Assembly: GCF_010811875.1 (NCBI RefSeq)
Contig: NZ_VKHP01000002.1
Span: forward strand, 62,001 to 126,000
Direction: 5' to 3'
Origin: Bradyrhizobium uaiense
Lineage (GTDB): Bacteria; Pseudomonadota; Alphaproteobacteria; Rhizobiales; Xanthobacteraceae
Length of the DNA: 64,000 nucleotides
The notes beneath the pieces are model-generated. The model made no database searches. It was not told the DNA's origin and worked only from the letters and a program-made list of their open reading frames with translations. This document shows, one piece after another, positions 18,048 to 27,107 of this stretch. The position numbers and the translations under genes are program-made. The first letter of the stretch is position 1; the number at the start of each line of letters is the position of its first letter.

Positions 18048-19082
18048 CTAACCGGCCTCGGCGATCACAGGCGGCAGCGCCATCACGGCTTCGGCGTGAT
18101 GGCAGGCCGCCAGATGGGCGCCTCCCACGCTGCGTAGCGCAGGCGCGGTCTCGCGACAATGCCGGTCGGCCAAGGGACAGCGCGGCGCGTAAGGGCAGCC
18201 GGTTGTGGCCGTCGCCCGCGAGACGATCGCCTGCGCGCCGCGGCGGCGCCTGATGCCACCGGCCCGCGCCCGCGGAACCGCATCGAGCAGCGCGCGCGTA
18301 TAGGGATGAGCTGAGTGCGCGAACAGATCGTCCGGCCGCCCCTGCTCGACGATCCTCCCGAGATACATCACCGCGATCTCGTCGCAGAGCAGATCGACCA
18401 CCGCGAGGTCGTGACTGATCAGGATGTAGCTCAGGCCGAATTCTTCCTGCAGGTCCTGCATCAGGTTGAGCACCTGCGCCTGCACCGAGACGTCGAGCGC
18501 GGAGACCGGCTCGTCGGCGACGATCAGCTTCGGCTGGGTGATCAGCGCGCGGGCAATCGCAATGCGCTGGCGCTGGCCGCCGGAGAATTCGTGCGGGAAC
18601 TTGTCCATGTCGGCATCGCGCAGCCCGACCTGCCGCAGCACGACCGCAACGCGCTCGCGCAGGCTGCCGCGATCGATGCGCCCGAGCGCCGTCAGCGGCT
18701 CGGCGACGACGCGCACGATGGTCTGCCGCGGATCGAGCGAACCATAGGGATCCTGGAACACCATCTGGAAATCGCGGCGGGCACGACGCAGTTCGTCGGG
18801 CGGCATCCGGTTGAGGTCGCGGCCGAGCAACGACACCGTGCCCGAGGTCGGCCGCTCCAGCGCCATCACCAGCCGCGCCAAGGTCGATTTGCCCGAACCG
18901 GACTCGCCGACGACGCCGAGGCTCTTGCCCGGCATCACCCGTGCCGTGACGCCGTTGAGCGCGTGCACCTGCGCCGCCGGCTTGAACAGGCTTTCGCGCG
19001 GCAACGTGTAACGTTGCGCGAGATCCGTCACCTCGAGCAGCGGCGTTCCGGGCGCGGGCGATGCATGGTCCGGCGCCGTCAT
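18048..19082 (-). CDS. Peptide-type ABC transporter ATPase, DppF-like, second system, 344 aa
   Basis: Walker A GESGSGKST, Q-loop MVFQDPYGSLDP, signature [15 protein letters not shown], Walker [11 protein letters not shown], and the C-terminal Cys-containing tail GCPYAPRCPLADRHC place this in the DppF/OppF family. The ATG at 19082 overlaps the stop of the preceding ATPase gene as ATGA. It energises uptake with its partner ATPase. A palindromic repeat follows, then the binding-protein gene. Confidence 0.9.
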   Translation of the reverse strand: MTAPDHASPAPGTPLLEVTDLAQRYTLPRESLFKPAAQVHALNGVTARVMPGKSLGVVGESGSGKSTLARLVMALERPTSGTVSLLGRDLNRMPPDELRRARRDFQMVFQDPYGSLDPRQTIVRVVAEPLTALGRIDRGSLRERVAVVLRQVGLRDADMDKFPHEFSGGQRQRIAIARALITQPKLIVADEPVSALDVSVQAQVLNLMQDLQEEFGLSYILISHDLAVVDLLCDEIAVMYLGRIVEQGRPDDLFAHSAHPYTRALLDAVPRARAGGIRRRRGAQAIVSRATATTGCPYAPRCPLADRHCRETAPALRSVGGAHLAACHHAEAVMALPPVIAEAG

Positions 19083-20077
19083 GCGCTGCTACCCCCGGCG
19101 GCCATCGAAACGTCGGTCCTGATACAACGCACGCCATGCGCTGCGCCGACGTCGACCACGGCCGGCAGCGCCGCGCGGCAACGCGCTTCGACAATCGCGC
19201 AGCGGTCGGCGAAGGTGCAGCCCGCGGGCAGGTCGGCCAGCTCCGGCACGGTGCCGGCGATGGTCTTGAGCCGCGTCCCCTTGCGGGCGCCGAGTCGCGG
19301 CCGCGCGCGGAACAGGCCCTGCGTATAGGGATGGCCCATCCGCCTGAACACGGCATCGGTAGCACCGCTTTCGACGACGGTGCCGCCATACATCACCATC
19401 ATGCGATCGACATTCTCGGCGATCACGCCGAGATCGTGCGAGATCAGGATCATCGACATGCCGCGTTCCTCGACCAGGCTTGCGATCAGATCGAGGATCT
19501 GGCCCTGGATCGTGACGTCGAGCGCGGTGGTCGGCTCGTCGGCGATCAGGACGTCGGGCTGGCAGGCCAGCGCCATCGCGATCGTGATGCGCTGGCGCTG
19601 GCCGCCGGAAAACTGATGCGGATAGGCATCGATCCGCTTCGCCGCATCAGGCAGGCCGACGCGATCGAGCAACGCGATCGCCTCCTGCTGCGCCTCCGCC
19701 GCCGAGATGCCGGTGTGGCGCCGCAAGGGCTCGGCGACCTGGTGCCCGATCGTGTGCATCGGATTGAGCGCGGTCATCGGCTCCTGGAAGATCATGCTGA
19801 TGCGGTTGCCGCGCAGCTTGCAGTAGGCCGCGTCTGGCAGGCCGACGAGCTCCGCGCCATCGAGCCGGATGCTACCGCTAACCACGGCGCTCTCCGGCAG
19901 CAGCCCCATCAGGGCCAGCGCCGTAACCGACTTGCCGCAACCGGATTCGCCGACCAGTCCAAGCGTCTCGCCGCGGCGAAGCGCAAAACTGACACCACGC
20001 ACGGCCTGCGCCGGGCCGCGGCTGGTGTTGAGCCGGACGCCCAGGTCCTTCACCTCGATCAGCGGCGCATCGCTCAT
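19079..20077 (-). CDS. Peptide-type ABC transporter ATPase, DppD-like, second system, 332 aa
   Basis: Walker [11 protein letters not shown]-loop MIFQEPMTALNP, signature [15 protein letters not shown], Walker [11 protein letters not shown] and the family C-terminal region (GCTFADRCAIVEARC) identify a DppD/OppD ATPase. The start is the ATG at 20077 (MSDAPLIEV); the open frame extends far upstream through the permease gene in another register and is spurious. Two bases separate it from the permease stop, and it overlaps the following ATPase by ATGA. Confidence 0.9.
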   Translation of the reverse strand: MSDAPLIEVKDLGVRLNTSRGPAQAVRGVSFALRRGETLGLVGESGCGKSVTALALMGLLPESAVVSGSIRLDGAELVGLPDAAYCKLRGNRISMIFQEPMTALNPMHTIGHQVAEPLRRHTGISAAEAQQEAIALLDRVGLPDAAKRIDAYPHQFSGGQRQRITIAMALACQPDVLIADEPTTALDVTIQGQILDLIASLVEERGMSMILISHDLGVIAENVDRMMVMYGGTVVESGATDAVFRRMGHPYTQGLFRARPRLGARKGTRLKTIAGTVPELADLPAGCTFADRCAIVEARCRAALPAVVDVGAAHGVRCIRTDVSMAAGGSSA

Positions 20078-20079
20078 GC

Positions 20080-20976
20080 TCAACGCTCCCGCGCCAGGCG
20101 GGGATCGAGCAGATCGCGCAAGCCGTCGCCGAGCAAATTGAGCCCGAGCACCGCGATCGCGATCGCAGCACCGGGATAGACGGCGAGCATCGGCGACTGG
20201 AACAGCAGGGTTTGCGCGTCGTTGAGCATGCGGCCCCAGGACGGCTGCGGCGGCTGGGTGCCGAGGCCGAGATAGGACAACGCGGCCTCGGCGAGGATCG
20301 CGAGCGCGAACTGGATCGTCGCCTGCACGATCAGGATCGACAGGATGTTCGGCAGCACGTGCTCGATCGTGATGCGGAATGAGCCTTTGCCCGCCGCGCG
20401 TGCGGCGAGCACGAACTCGCGGGCCCAGATCGCATTGGCCGAGCCGCGGGTGACGCGGACGAAGGTCGGAATCTGGAAGATCCCGATCGCGGTGATCGAC
20501 GTCACCATGCCGGGGCCCGCGACGGCGGCGAGCATGATGGCCGACAGCACGGCCGGAAATGCAAAGGTGAAATCGCTCATCCGCATGATGAGCTCCTCGG
20601 TCCAGCCCTTGCGCGCCGCTGCGACAAGGCCGAGGCAGACGCCGAAGCTCAGGCCGATGCCGACGGCGATGACGCCGACCAGGATGGTGGAGCGCGCACC
20701 GACCAGCAGCAGCGAGACGATATCGCGGCCGAGCACGTCGGTGCCGAGCCAGTGCGCCGCCGACGGCGGACGCAGTTTTGACGCGATGTCGATGTCGGTG
20801 GCCGACCACGGCGTCCAGACCAGCGACAGCAGTGCTGCGCCGAGGACGGACAGGCTGAGCACGGCGCCGAGCACGAAGCTGCGATGGCGCAGCGCGCGGC
20901 GCCAGAACCCGGTCGCAGGCATCGCGCCCGGTGCGATGGCCGCAGTGGCGGCGGAAGCGGTCAGCGGCGCGCTCAC
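20080..20976 (-). CDS. Peptide-type ABC transporter permease, DppC-like, second system, 298 aa
   Basis: A DppC/OppC-type inner-membrane permease. It has an N-terminal cytoplasmic segment with FWRRALRHRSFVLGA, about six helices, the HWLGTDVLGRDIVSLLL motif and the EAA loop LAARAAGKGSFRITIEHVL. Its start overlaps the end of the DppB-like gene by four bases (ATGA), and its stop lies two bases from the ATPase start. It is part of the channel of the second peptide system. Confidence 0.9.
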   Translation of the reverse strand: MSAPLTASAATAAIAPGAMPATGFWRRALRHRSFVLGAVLSLSVLGAALLSLVWTPWSATDIDIASKLRPPSAAHWLGTDVLGRDIVSLLLVGARSTILVGVIAVGIGLSFGVCLGLVAAARKGWTEELIMRMSDFTFAFPAVLSAIMLAAVAGPGMVTSITAIGIFQIPTFVRVTRGSANAIWAREFVLAARAAGKGSFRITIEHVLPNILSILIVQATIQFALAILAEAALSYLGLGTQPPQPSWGRMLNDAQTLLFQSPMLAVYPGAAIAIAVLGLNLLGDGLRDLLDPRLARER

Positions 20977-21923
20977 AGGTTGGACACCTTGATGCGCGGG
21001 TCGATGAAGGCATAGAGCATATCGACCACGAAATTGACTGTCACGACCATCGCCGCCAGCAGCATCACGCAGTTGCGCACCACGATCAGGTCACGGTTGG
21101 CGATCGACTGGAAGATCAGCCGGCCGAGGCCCGGCAGATAGAACACATTCTCGATTACGATGGTGCCGGCTAGCAGATTGGCGAATTGCAGGCCCATGAC
21201 CGTCATCACCGGGATCATGGCGTTGCGCAGCACGTGGCGCCACAGCACCTCGCGCTTGCCGAGCCCCTTGGCGCGGGCAGTGCGGACGAAATCCTCGCGC
21301 AGCACCTCCAGCACGGCGGAGCGCGTGACGCGGGCAAGGATCGCGGCCTGCACCACGGCAAGCGAGATCGCCGGCAGCAGCAGCGAGCGGATCCCGGGCC
21401 AGATGCCATCATCCCAGCCCGCGAAGCCGCCAGCCGACAACAATTGCAGCTTCACCGAAAACAGCAGGATCAACAGGATCGCGAACCAGAAGTTCGGCAG
21501 CGCGATGCCAACTTGAGTCAGCGACATCACGCCGACATCGCCGAGTTTGTTGTGATTGGCCGCGGTGTAGATCCCCGCCGCGAGCGCCAGCACCACCGTG
21601 ATCAGCATCGACATGATCGCGAGCGGGATGGTCAGCACCAGCCGCTCCGCAATCAGGCCGGCCACCGGCGTGCCGTAGACATAACTGTTGCCGAGATCGC
21701 CGACCGCCATGCCCTCGATCCAGAGCAGATAGCGAACCGTGAGCGGCTGATCGAGCCCGAGCTTGACGGTGAGTGCACGCACCGCATCGGGCGAGGCGTC
21801 GGCGCCCATCAGCATCTGGGCGGCATTGCCGGGCAGCGCGTCGAGCACCAGGAAAATGATCAGCGAGGCCGCGAACAGCGTCGCCACCAGGGTCAGGACC
21901 CGCCGCAGGAAGAATACGCTCAT
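20973..21923 (-). CDS. Peptide-type ABC transporter permease, DppB-like, second system, 316 aa
   Basis: A DppB/OppB family permease starting MSVFFLRRVLTLVATLFAAS, with about six membrane helices and the EAA loop TARAKGLGKREVLWRHVL. The ATG at 21923 is preferred because it begins the family's N-terminal anchor; the frame is open to 22142, but those residues do not resemble the family. It lies 91 bases downstream of an amidase gene on the same strand, suggesting a shared transcript and function. Confidence 0.9.
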   Translation of the reverse strand: MSVFFLRRVLTLVATLFAASLIIFLVLDALPGNAAQMLMGADASPDAVRALTVKLGLDQPLTVRYLLWIEGMAVGDLGNSYVYGTPVAGLIAERLVLTIPLAIMSMLITVVLALAAGIYTAANHNKLGDVGVMSLTQVGIALPNFWFAILLILLFSVKLQLLSAGGFAGWDDGIWPGIRSLLLPAISLAVVQAAILARVTRSAVLEVLREDFVRTARAKGLGKREVLWRHVLRNAMIPVMTVMGLQFANLLAGTIVIENVFYLPGLGRLIFQSIANRDLIVVRNCVMLLAAMVVTVNFVVDMLYAFIDPRIKVSNL

Positions 21924-22014
21924 GCCCGTTCGACGCGTGAGGAACAGGCTGCAGGTTTCAACATGTTCGCGAAGGAATGCAAGCCTTTCGAATGCAAGCC
22001 CTGCGCCGCACCAT

Positions 22015-23445
22015 TCACGACGCGACGGCCGGCCAGCGGCCGAGCAGATCGCTCGCCTCTTCGAACAGCGCCGCGACGCGCAGCAGTTCCGCGTCGGCCC
22101 GGAAGCGGCCGACCAGATGCAGGCCGATCGGCAGACCATCACCGCCGAAGCCCGCGGGGATGCTGACCGCGGGATGCCCGGTCATGTTGAACAGCATGGT
22201 CCAGGGAAACCAGCGCGGGCGCACGCTGTCAAAGCTCTGGCCGTCGATGTCGATGGTGCCGAACAGATCCTGATCGATCGGCAGCGCCGTGCGGGTCAGG
22301 GTCGGCATCGCCAACAGGTCGCCGCGCGCGAGCAGCGACTGCACGCGGCGGAACAGCGCGGTTCGGTCGAACATCGCCTGCTGGTACTCCACGCCGCTGA
22401 CCTGAGCGGCAAGCGCGAGCTGTTTCAGGAATGTCGAGCTGAGGTCGTTAGGGTGCTCGGCTGCGAGCTTCTCAAAGCGGGTGCGCCAGACCGTGTGGTT
22501 GATGGCGCGCCAGATCGGCTCGATGTCAAAGCCGTCGCCGGAGAATTCTTCCAGTTCCGCGCCGAGACTGGCCAGCCGGTCGAGGCTCGCCTTGAACGCA
22601 GCGGCGACGTCTGTGGTCACCGGGCGGCCCGGCGGCGACAGGCAGAACAGCACCCGCCTTCCTCTGAGATCGCCGCGCGGCGCCGCAAGATCGAGATAGT
22701 CAGGCACCGGCACGCCGATCGACCAGGGATCGGACGGATCCTCGCCGGCCATCGCCTGCATCATCAGCGCGGTATCGGCCACGCTGCGCGTGGTCGGCGT
22801 GACATAGGTCTGGTTGCCGAAGGCGTCCTGGACCTGGCTATGCGGGATCACGCCGTTGCTCTGCTTAATCCCGACCACGCCGTTGCAGGCGGCGGGAATC
22901 CGGGTCGAGCCGCCGCCATCGGTCGCAACGGCCAGCGGCGCGATGCCGCTCGCGACCGCCACCGCCGCGCCGCCGCTCGAGCCGCCGCTGGAACGCTCGG
23001 CACTCCACGCATTGCGGGTGCGGCCGAACAACGGCGAGTCGGTCAGGCACTTGCTGCCGAACTCCGGCGTCGTGGTCTTGCCGATCAATATTCCGCCCTG
23101 CGCACGAAGCCGGGCCACCGCGACGGCATCCTGATCGGGCACGTTGTCCTTGTAGGGCACCGCACCGAAAGTCGTGCGCACGCTTTTGGTGCTGACGATA
23201 TCCTTCACGGTGAACGGGATGCCGTGCAGCAGGCCGAGCGGTTCGCCGGCCATGACCTGGCGCTCCGCGGCTTTCGCCTGCGCCATCGCCGCGTCGCCGC
23301 ACAGCGTGATGAAGCAGTTGAGCTCGGGCTGCAGCCGCTCGGCGCGGGCCAGCACCGCAGCCGTCACCTCGACCGGAGACACGTCCTTGCGGGCAATTCG
23401 GGCGCGAAGCTCAACGGCTGATAGCAGGCACAGATCGTCGCTCAT
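22015..23445 (-). CDS. Amidase signature-family hydrolase, 476 aa
   Basis: The amidase signature region is clear: a Lys in PFTVKDI (catalytic Lys), the Gly/Ser-rich SSGGSSGGAAVAVASG containing the cis-Ser, and the DGGGSTRIPAACNG stretch with the nucleophilic Ser. Such cytoplasmic enzymes hydrolyse amides to acid and ammonia. Overall it resembles generic amidases rather than GatA, since no gatB or gatC partner is nearby. I used the ATG at 23445 (MSDDLCLL); the frame is open to 23526. It lies directly upstream of the second peptide-type transporter, so it may process what that transporter imports. Confidence 0.87.
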   Translation of the reverse strand: MSDDLCLLSAVELRARIARKDVSPVEVTAAVLARAERLQPELNCFITLCGDAAMAQAKAAERQVMAGEPLGLLHGIPFTVKDIVSTKSVRTTFGAVPYKDNVPDQDAVAVARLRAQGGILIGKTTTPEFGSKCLTDSPLFGRTRNAWSAERSSGGSSGGAAVAVASGIAPLAVATDGGGSTRIPAACNGVVGIKQSNGVIPHSQVQDAFGNQTYVTPTTRSVADTALMMQAMAGEDPSDPWSIGVPVPDYLDLAAPRGDLRGRRVLFCLSPPGRPVTTDVAAAFKASLDRLASLGAELEEFSGDGFDIEPIWRAINHTVWRTRFEKLAAEHPNDLSSTFLKQLALAAQVSGVEYQQAMFDRTALFRRVQSLLARGDLLAMPTLTRTALPIDQDLFGTIDIDGQSFDSVRPRWFPWTMLFNMTGHPAVSIPAGFGGDGLPIGLHLVGRFRADAELLRVAALFEEASDLLGRWPAVAS

Positions 23446-23529
23446 TCGGGCACGCGTTCGCAGTCGGTGTTTCGGTGGCGGCATCGTGCCGTGCCGCGTG
23501 CGGCAAGTCCATCGCCTCAGGCGCATGGC

Positions 23530-24468
23530 TCACCAGGTGTCGGCGGGCAACTCCCGGCTGCGCGGCGGATCGGCGCCCGGACGCGTGCAGGTGAAGGCGG
23601 CGCATTTGCAGGCAAAGGACAGCGCGCGGGTGAGCTCGGCCGCGGAGATATCGTGTAGTCGCCGCCGCGCGATCCTGTCCAGCCGGTGCAATGCAGCGAG
23701 CAGTGCGGCCTGAAAACTGTCGCCGGCGCCGATCGTGTCCACGACCTTCACCACAGGCGATTGGGCCTCGATCGCTCCGGCCCGGCGATGCCAGGCCGAG
23801 GCCCCCTCATTGCCGCGCGTGATGACGACGAGCGATGCGCCGCCCGAGAGCAGCGCTTCGGCGCGCGCAGCATAGACTTCGTCGCCGAACAGATAGGCGA
23901 AGTCGACGTCGGACATCTTGACGATGTCGGCCTTGCCGCAGAACGCCAGCATGCGCGCGCGATAGGCCTCCTTGTCCTTGACGAGGTTCGGGCGGCAGTT
24001 CGGGTCGAGCGCGATCGTCACGTTCGCCCTGACGTCCTCGATGAAGGCCAACGTCTCGGCCGCGCCCTTGTCGTGGACCAGCGTGGTCGATCCGGTGTGA
24101 AGGCAGGTGACGCCGTCGAGCGCGATCGCCTCGCGCCGGTAGGTCCAGTTCCGCGATGCGGTGTCGGCATCGTAGAAAGCGTATTGCGTCTCGGTGCCGG
24201 TCACGCGCGCAAAGGCCAGCGTGGCCTGGTGATCGCTGCGCGTCGCGCGGCTGAGATCGACGCCAGACGTTGCGGCATGATCGGCGATCATCTTCCCAAA
24301 AGTGTCGGTCGAGATGCCACCGACGAAGCCGGTGGGAACATCGAGCCGGGCGCTGCCGATCGCGATGTTGAGGCAGGAGCCGCCGACCGCGGGTGTCATG
24401 GCTTCGCGTCCATCCGCCGTCCACGACGGCAGGAAATCGATCAGCGCATCTCCGCAGCTCAGCAGCAT
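23530..24468 (-). CDS. PfkB-family carbohydrate kinase, fructokinase-like, 312 aa
   Basis: A ribokinase-fold sugar kinase. It has an N-terminal GDALIDF and GGSCLNIAIG substrate-binding segment, a DPNCRPN motif around residue 150, and the PfkB signature DTIGAGDSFQAALL with the catalytic Asp and anion hole. It phosphorylates a sugar, probably fructose by analogy to MtlZ and SmoE-type loci. It starts 9 bases after the FGGY kinase stop and is last in the polyol operon. A hexitol-derived fructose would make sense if the SDR oxidises sorbitol or mannitol; this is inference. Confidence 0.85.
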   Translation of the reverse strand: MLLSCGDALIDFLPSWTADGREAMTPAVGGSCLNIAIGSARLDVPTGFVGGISTDTFGKMIADHAATSGVDLSRATRSDHQATLAFARVTGTETQYAFYDADTASRNWTYRREAIALDGVTCLHTGSTTLVHDKGAAETLAFIEDVRANVTIALDPNCRPNLVKDKEAYRARMLAFCGKADIVKMSDVDFAYLFGDEVYAARAEALLSGGASLVVITRGNEGASAWHRRAGAIEAQSPVVKVVDTIGAGDSFQAALLAALHRLDRIARRRLHDISAAELTRALSFACKCAAFTCTRPGADPPRSRELPADTW

Positions 24469-24477
24469 GCAAACACC

Positions 24478-26130
24478 TTAACCCAGCGCCGCGCCGGGCG
24501 CCTGCTTCATCGCCTCGCGGCTGTCGCGATCAAGCTGCCGCAGCATCTTGTGCACGCCGCGCTTCCGGCGGTGGAAATCGGCAAGCTCGGGCCTGGTCGG
24601 TTCGCTCAGCCGCCCCAGCGCCGACATGCCCGCCATCGCGGCATTGATCGAGTTATGCGCGCCGCTGGCGACAGCACCGAGCATCGCGGCGCCCAGCAAT
24701 ACGGGTTCTTGCGTCTTCGGCAACGCCACCGTGTAGCCTGTGGTGTCAGCCATGATCTGGCGCACCAAAGGGCTACGGCTCGCGCCGCCGCCGATCACGA
24801 TGGTCTTGCCGTCGACACCATGGGCCTGCAGCGCCTCGATGACGTCGGCGAGGCCATAGGCCAGCCCACACAGGCCTGCGATGAACAGCCGCTCCAGCGC
24901 CAACACGTCGGTATCGAGATCGAGCCCTGCGATCACGGCGCGCGAGCCGGGATCGGCATAGGGCGAGCGATTGCCGAGGAATTCCGGCAGGACGTGAACA
25001 TTGCGCGCGAGCAGCGCGGCCGCGCCTGCGTTGCCGCTGCGCGCCACGATGCGCTTCTCGAGGTATTCGATGACGTCGAGGCCGTCGTTCTTCGCGGCGA
25101 GCGAAACCTCGGCATGCGCCGGGTGCGATTTGAGCAGGTGATCGATCGCGGCACCCGCCGCCGATTGACCGCCCTCGTTCAACCAGAAGCCCGGTACCAT
25201 GCCCGAGAAGTACGGGCCCCAGACGCCGGGCACGAAGCATGGATCGACCGTCGTCGCCATGATACAGGCCGACGTTCCCATGATGTAGGCGAGCCGCTTG
25301 CAGACATCGACCTCGGCGCCCGAGCCGTCTCGCCCGCCGATCGCGCCGACGCCGCCGGCATGGGCATCGATCAGGGAGGCGCCGACCGCGGTTCCCGGCA
25401 TCAGGCCGAGGTCGCGCGCGGCATCTTCCGACAGTCCGCGGCCGAGCGGAGAGCCAGGTGGCACGATCTCGTTGCCGATGCGGGCAAAGCGATCGGCCGC
25501 GAGCGCCTCCAGTCCCACCCGCTTGAGGAAGGGTTCGCTCCAGCCGCCCTCGCCCGCGACATAAGTCCATTTGCAGGTGACCGTGCAGGTCGAGCGCGCC
25601 AACGAGCCGGAGGCACGGAACGAGAGATAATCGGCAAGATCGAAGAAATGCCCGGCGGCTTCGAAGGTCGCGGGCAGATGCCGCTTCAGCCAGAGAATCT
25701 TCGGAATCTCCATCTCCGGCGAGATGGCGCCGCCGACATAGCGCAGCACCCGGTCGCCGGTTGCATTGACGAATTCGGTTTCATCCATCGCGCGGTGATC
25801 CATCCAGACCACGACGTTGCGCGCGCGATCGCCGGACGGGCTGACGGTCAGCGGCCGGCCTGCTTTGTCGAGCACGACCAGCGAGCAGGTCGCGTCGAAT
25901 CCGATGCCCTTGACGTGTTCGGCAGCGATGGCGGCCTCCCGCATCGCATTGCGCACGGAGGCTGTGCAGGCCGCCCAGATGTCATCGGAGGATTGCTCGA
26001 CGATATCGCCGGGCTCGTGCCAGACCCGGATCGGATGCCGGGCCGATCCCAATAACGCCCCGGCCTCGTCGAAGACGCCCGCGCGGGCGCTGGTGCTTCC
26101 GACGTCCACCCCGATATAGGCTTGCCGCAT
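24478..26130 (-). CDS. FGGY-family pentulose kinase, D-ribulokinase-like, 550 aa
   Basis: A FGGY sugar kinase with the N-terminal phosphate-binding motif YIGVDVGSTSARAGVFD and a long substrate domain with KGIGFDATCSLVVLD. The C-terminal FGGY signature region includes GLAYGLADVIEAL and VIGGGASRSPLVRQIMAD. Length and the CTVTCKWTYV segment resemble the pentulose (D-ribulose/ribulokinase) branch more than glycerol kinase or xylulokinase. It phosphorylates a ketopentose in the cytoplasm. The ATG at 26130 has a GGAG site upstream. It is in the polyol operon with an SDR that could supply a ketopentose from ribitol or arabitol. Substrate is inferred only. Confidence 0.85.
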   Translation of the reverse strand: MRQAYIGVDVGSTSARAGVFDEAGALLGSARHPIRVWHEPGDIVEQSSDDIWAACTASVRNAMREAAIAAEHVKGIGFDATCSLVVLDKAGRPLTVSPSGDRARNVVVWMDHRAMDETEFVNATGDRVLRYVGGAISPEMEIPKILWLKRHLPATFEAAGHFFDLADYLSFRASGSLARSTCTVTCKWTYVAGEGGWSEPFLKRVGLEALAADRFARIGNEIVPPGSPLGRGLSEDAARDLGLMPGTAVGASLIDAHAGGVGAIGGRDGSGAEVDVCKRLAYIMGTSACIMATTVDPCFVPGVWGPYFSGMVPGFWLNEGGQSAAGAAIDHLLKSHPAHAEVSLAAKNDGLDVIEYLEKRIVARSGNAGAAALLARNVHVLPEFLGNRSPYADPGSRAVIAGLDLDTDVLALERLFIAGLCGLAYGLADVIEALQAHGVDGKTIVIGGGASRSPLVRQIMADTTGYTVALPKTQEPVLLGAAMLGAVASGAHNSINAAMAGMSALGRLSEPTRPELADFHRRKRGVHKMLRQLDRDSREAMKQAPGAALG

Positions 26131-26149
26131 GTTCGCTCCGTCAGAGCGT

Positions 26150-26240
26150 GACGACGTGTCTTCGAAACGTCGTCGCGCCCTTACTTCTTGTGTCAGCATC
26201 GTCCGGAAAACCGGTCCCCATCTGTCCGGATCATGCTTCG
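26150..26240. repeat. Hairpin plus degenerate repeat between SDR and FGGY kinase genes
   Basis: GACGACGT at 26150-26157 pairs with ACGTCGTC at 26167-26174. It is followed by a segment with GTCCGGAAAACCGG and TCCGGATCATGCT that resembles, in diverged form, the repeat at 29982-30030. The element sits in a 118-base intercistronic gap and may affect mRNA processing in the polyol operon. Confidence 0.5.
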
Positions 26241-26248
26241 ACGCGAGC

Positions 26249-27022
26249 CTACCAGCAAGTGTAACCGCCATCGACCAGAACGATGCTTCCGGTCATCAGG
26301 CTCGCCGCCTCGGAGGCTAGGAACAAGACGACGGAGGCGATCTCGTCGACCTGCCCCATCCGCGCCATCGGGGTTCCACCGATCCAGGCGTCGTACATTC
26401 TGGGGCTGTTCTTCACGAAGGCGTTCAGGGGCGTCTCGATATAGGTCGGCGCCACCGCGTTGACGCGAACCCCGCGGGCACCCCATTCGGCCGCGAGCGA
26501 TTTGGTGAGATGATGCACCGCAGCCTTGGAGGCATTGTAGAAGCACTGCTCCTGCGGCTTGTTGACGATGAAGCCGGACATCGAGCCGACGTTGACGATG
26601 GTGCCGGATTTGGCCTTCAGCATGTGATTGCCGAAGGCGCGGCAGCACCAGAAGGTGCCGTTCAGATTGACGTCGATGACGTTGAGCCAGTGCTCGTCGG
26701 TCACGGTCTCGGCCGGCGTCTCGCTGCGGGCGATACCGGCATTGTTGACGAGGATGTCGACCTTACCGTATTTGCGGACCAGCTCGTCGGCGACCGCGGA
26801 GACGCGGCCGGAGTCCGTTACATCCATCAGCGCGATGTCGGCATCGAAGCCCTTGGCTTTCAACACCGCCTGCGCGTCATTGGCGACCTTGGCGTCGCGA
26901 TCGCCGATGATGACCTTGGCGCCGGCTTCCGCGAGCGCCTCGGCGCAGGCAAGCCCGATGCCCTGACCGGCGCCGGTGATGATGGCGGTCTTGCCGCCGA
27001 GCTTGAATTTCTCGAGATACAT
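26249..27022 (-). CDS. SDR-family polyol/sugar dehydrogenase, 257 aa
   Basis: A classical short-chain dehydrogenase: TGAGQGIG nucleotide-binding motif (residues 16-23), Asp41 at the end of the second strand favouring NAD over NADP, NNAG at 93-96, catalytic Ser147, and Tyr162/Lys166 in CFYNASKAA. The C-terminal region matches sorbitol, arabitol or ribitol dehydrogenase-type SDRs by eye. It would oxidise an imported polyol to a ketose in the cytoplasm. It lies between the transporter ATPase and two sugar kinases in one operon, supporting that role. Exact polyol unknown. Confidence 0.85.
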   Translation of the reverse strand: MYLEKFKLGGKTAIITGAGQGIGLACAEALAEAGAKVIIGDRDAKVANDAQAVLKAKGFDADIALMDVTDSGRVSAVADELVRKYGKVDILVNNAGIARSETPAETVTDEHWLNVIDVNLNGTFWCCRAFGNHMLKAKSGTIVNVGSMSGFIVNKPQEQCFYNASKAAVHHLTKSLAAEWGARGVRVNAVAPTYIETPLNAFVKNSPRMYDAWIGGTPMARMGQVDEIASVVLFLASEAASLMTGSIVLVDGGYTCW

Positions 27023-27107
27023 TTTCTTCTTCCTTTGCCTAGAGCCCGCATTTCGCGGGCGTGCCGCCCCGGCCAGAGCGAGATCGACGGCGGAGGTCTT
27101 CCACGCC

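Noticed and set aside
23686..26055. A 789-residue open frame on the plus strand opposite the two kinase genes
   Set aside because: The kinases on the minus strand have clear motifs; this frame has Arg/His/Gly-rich shadow composition.
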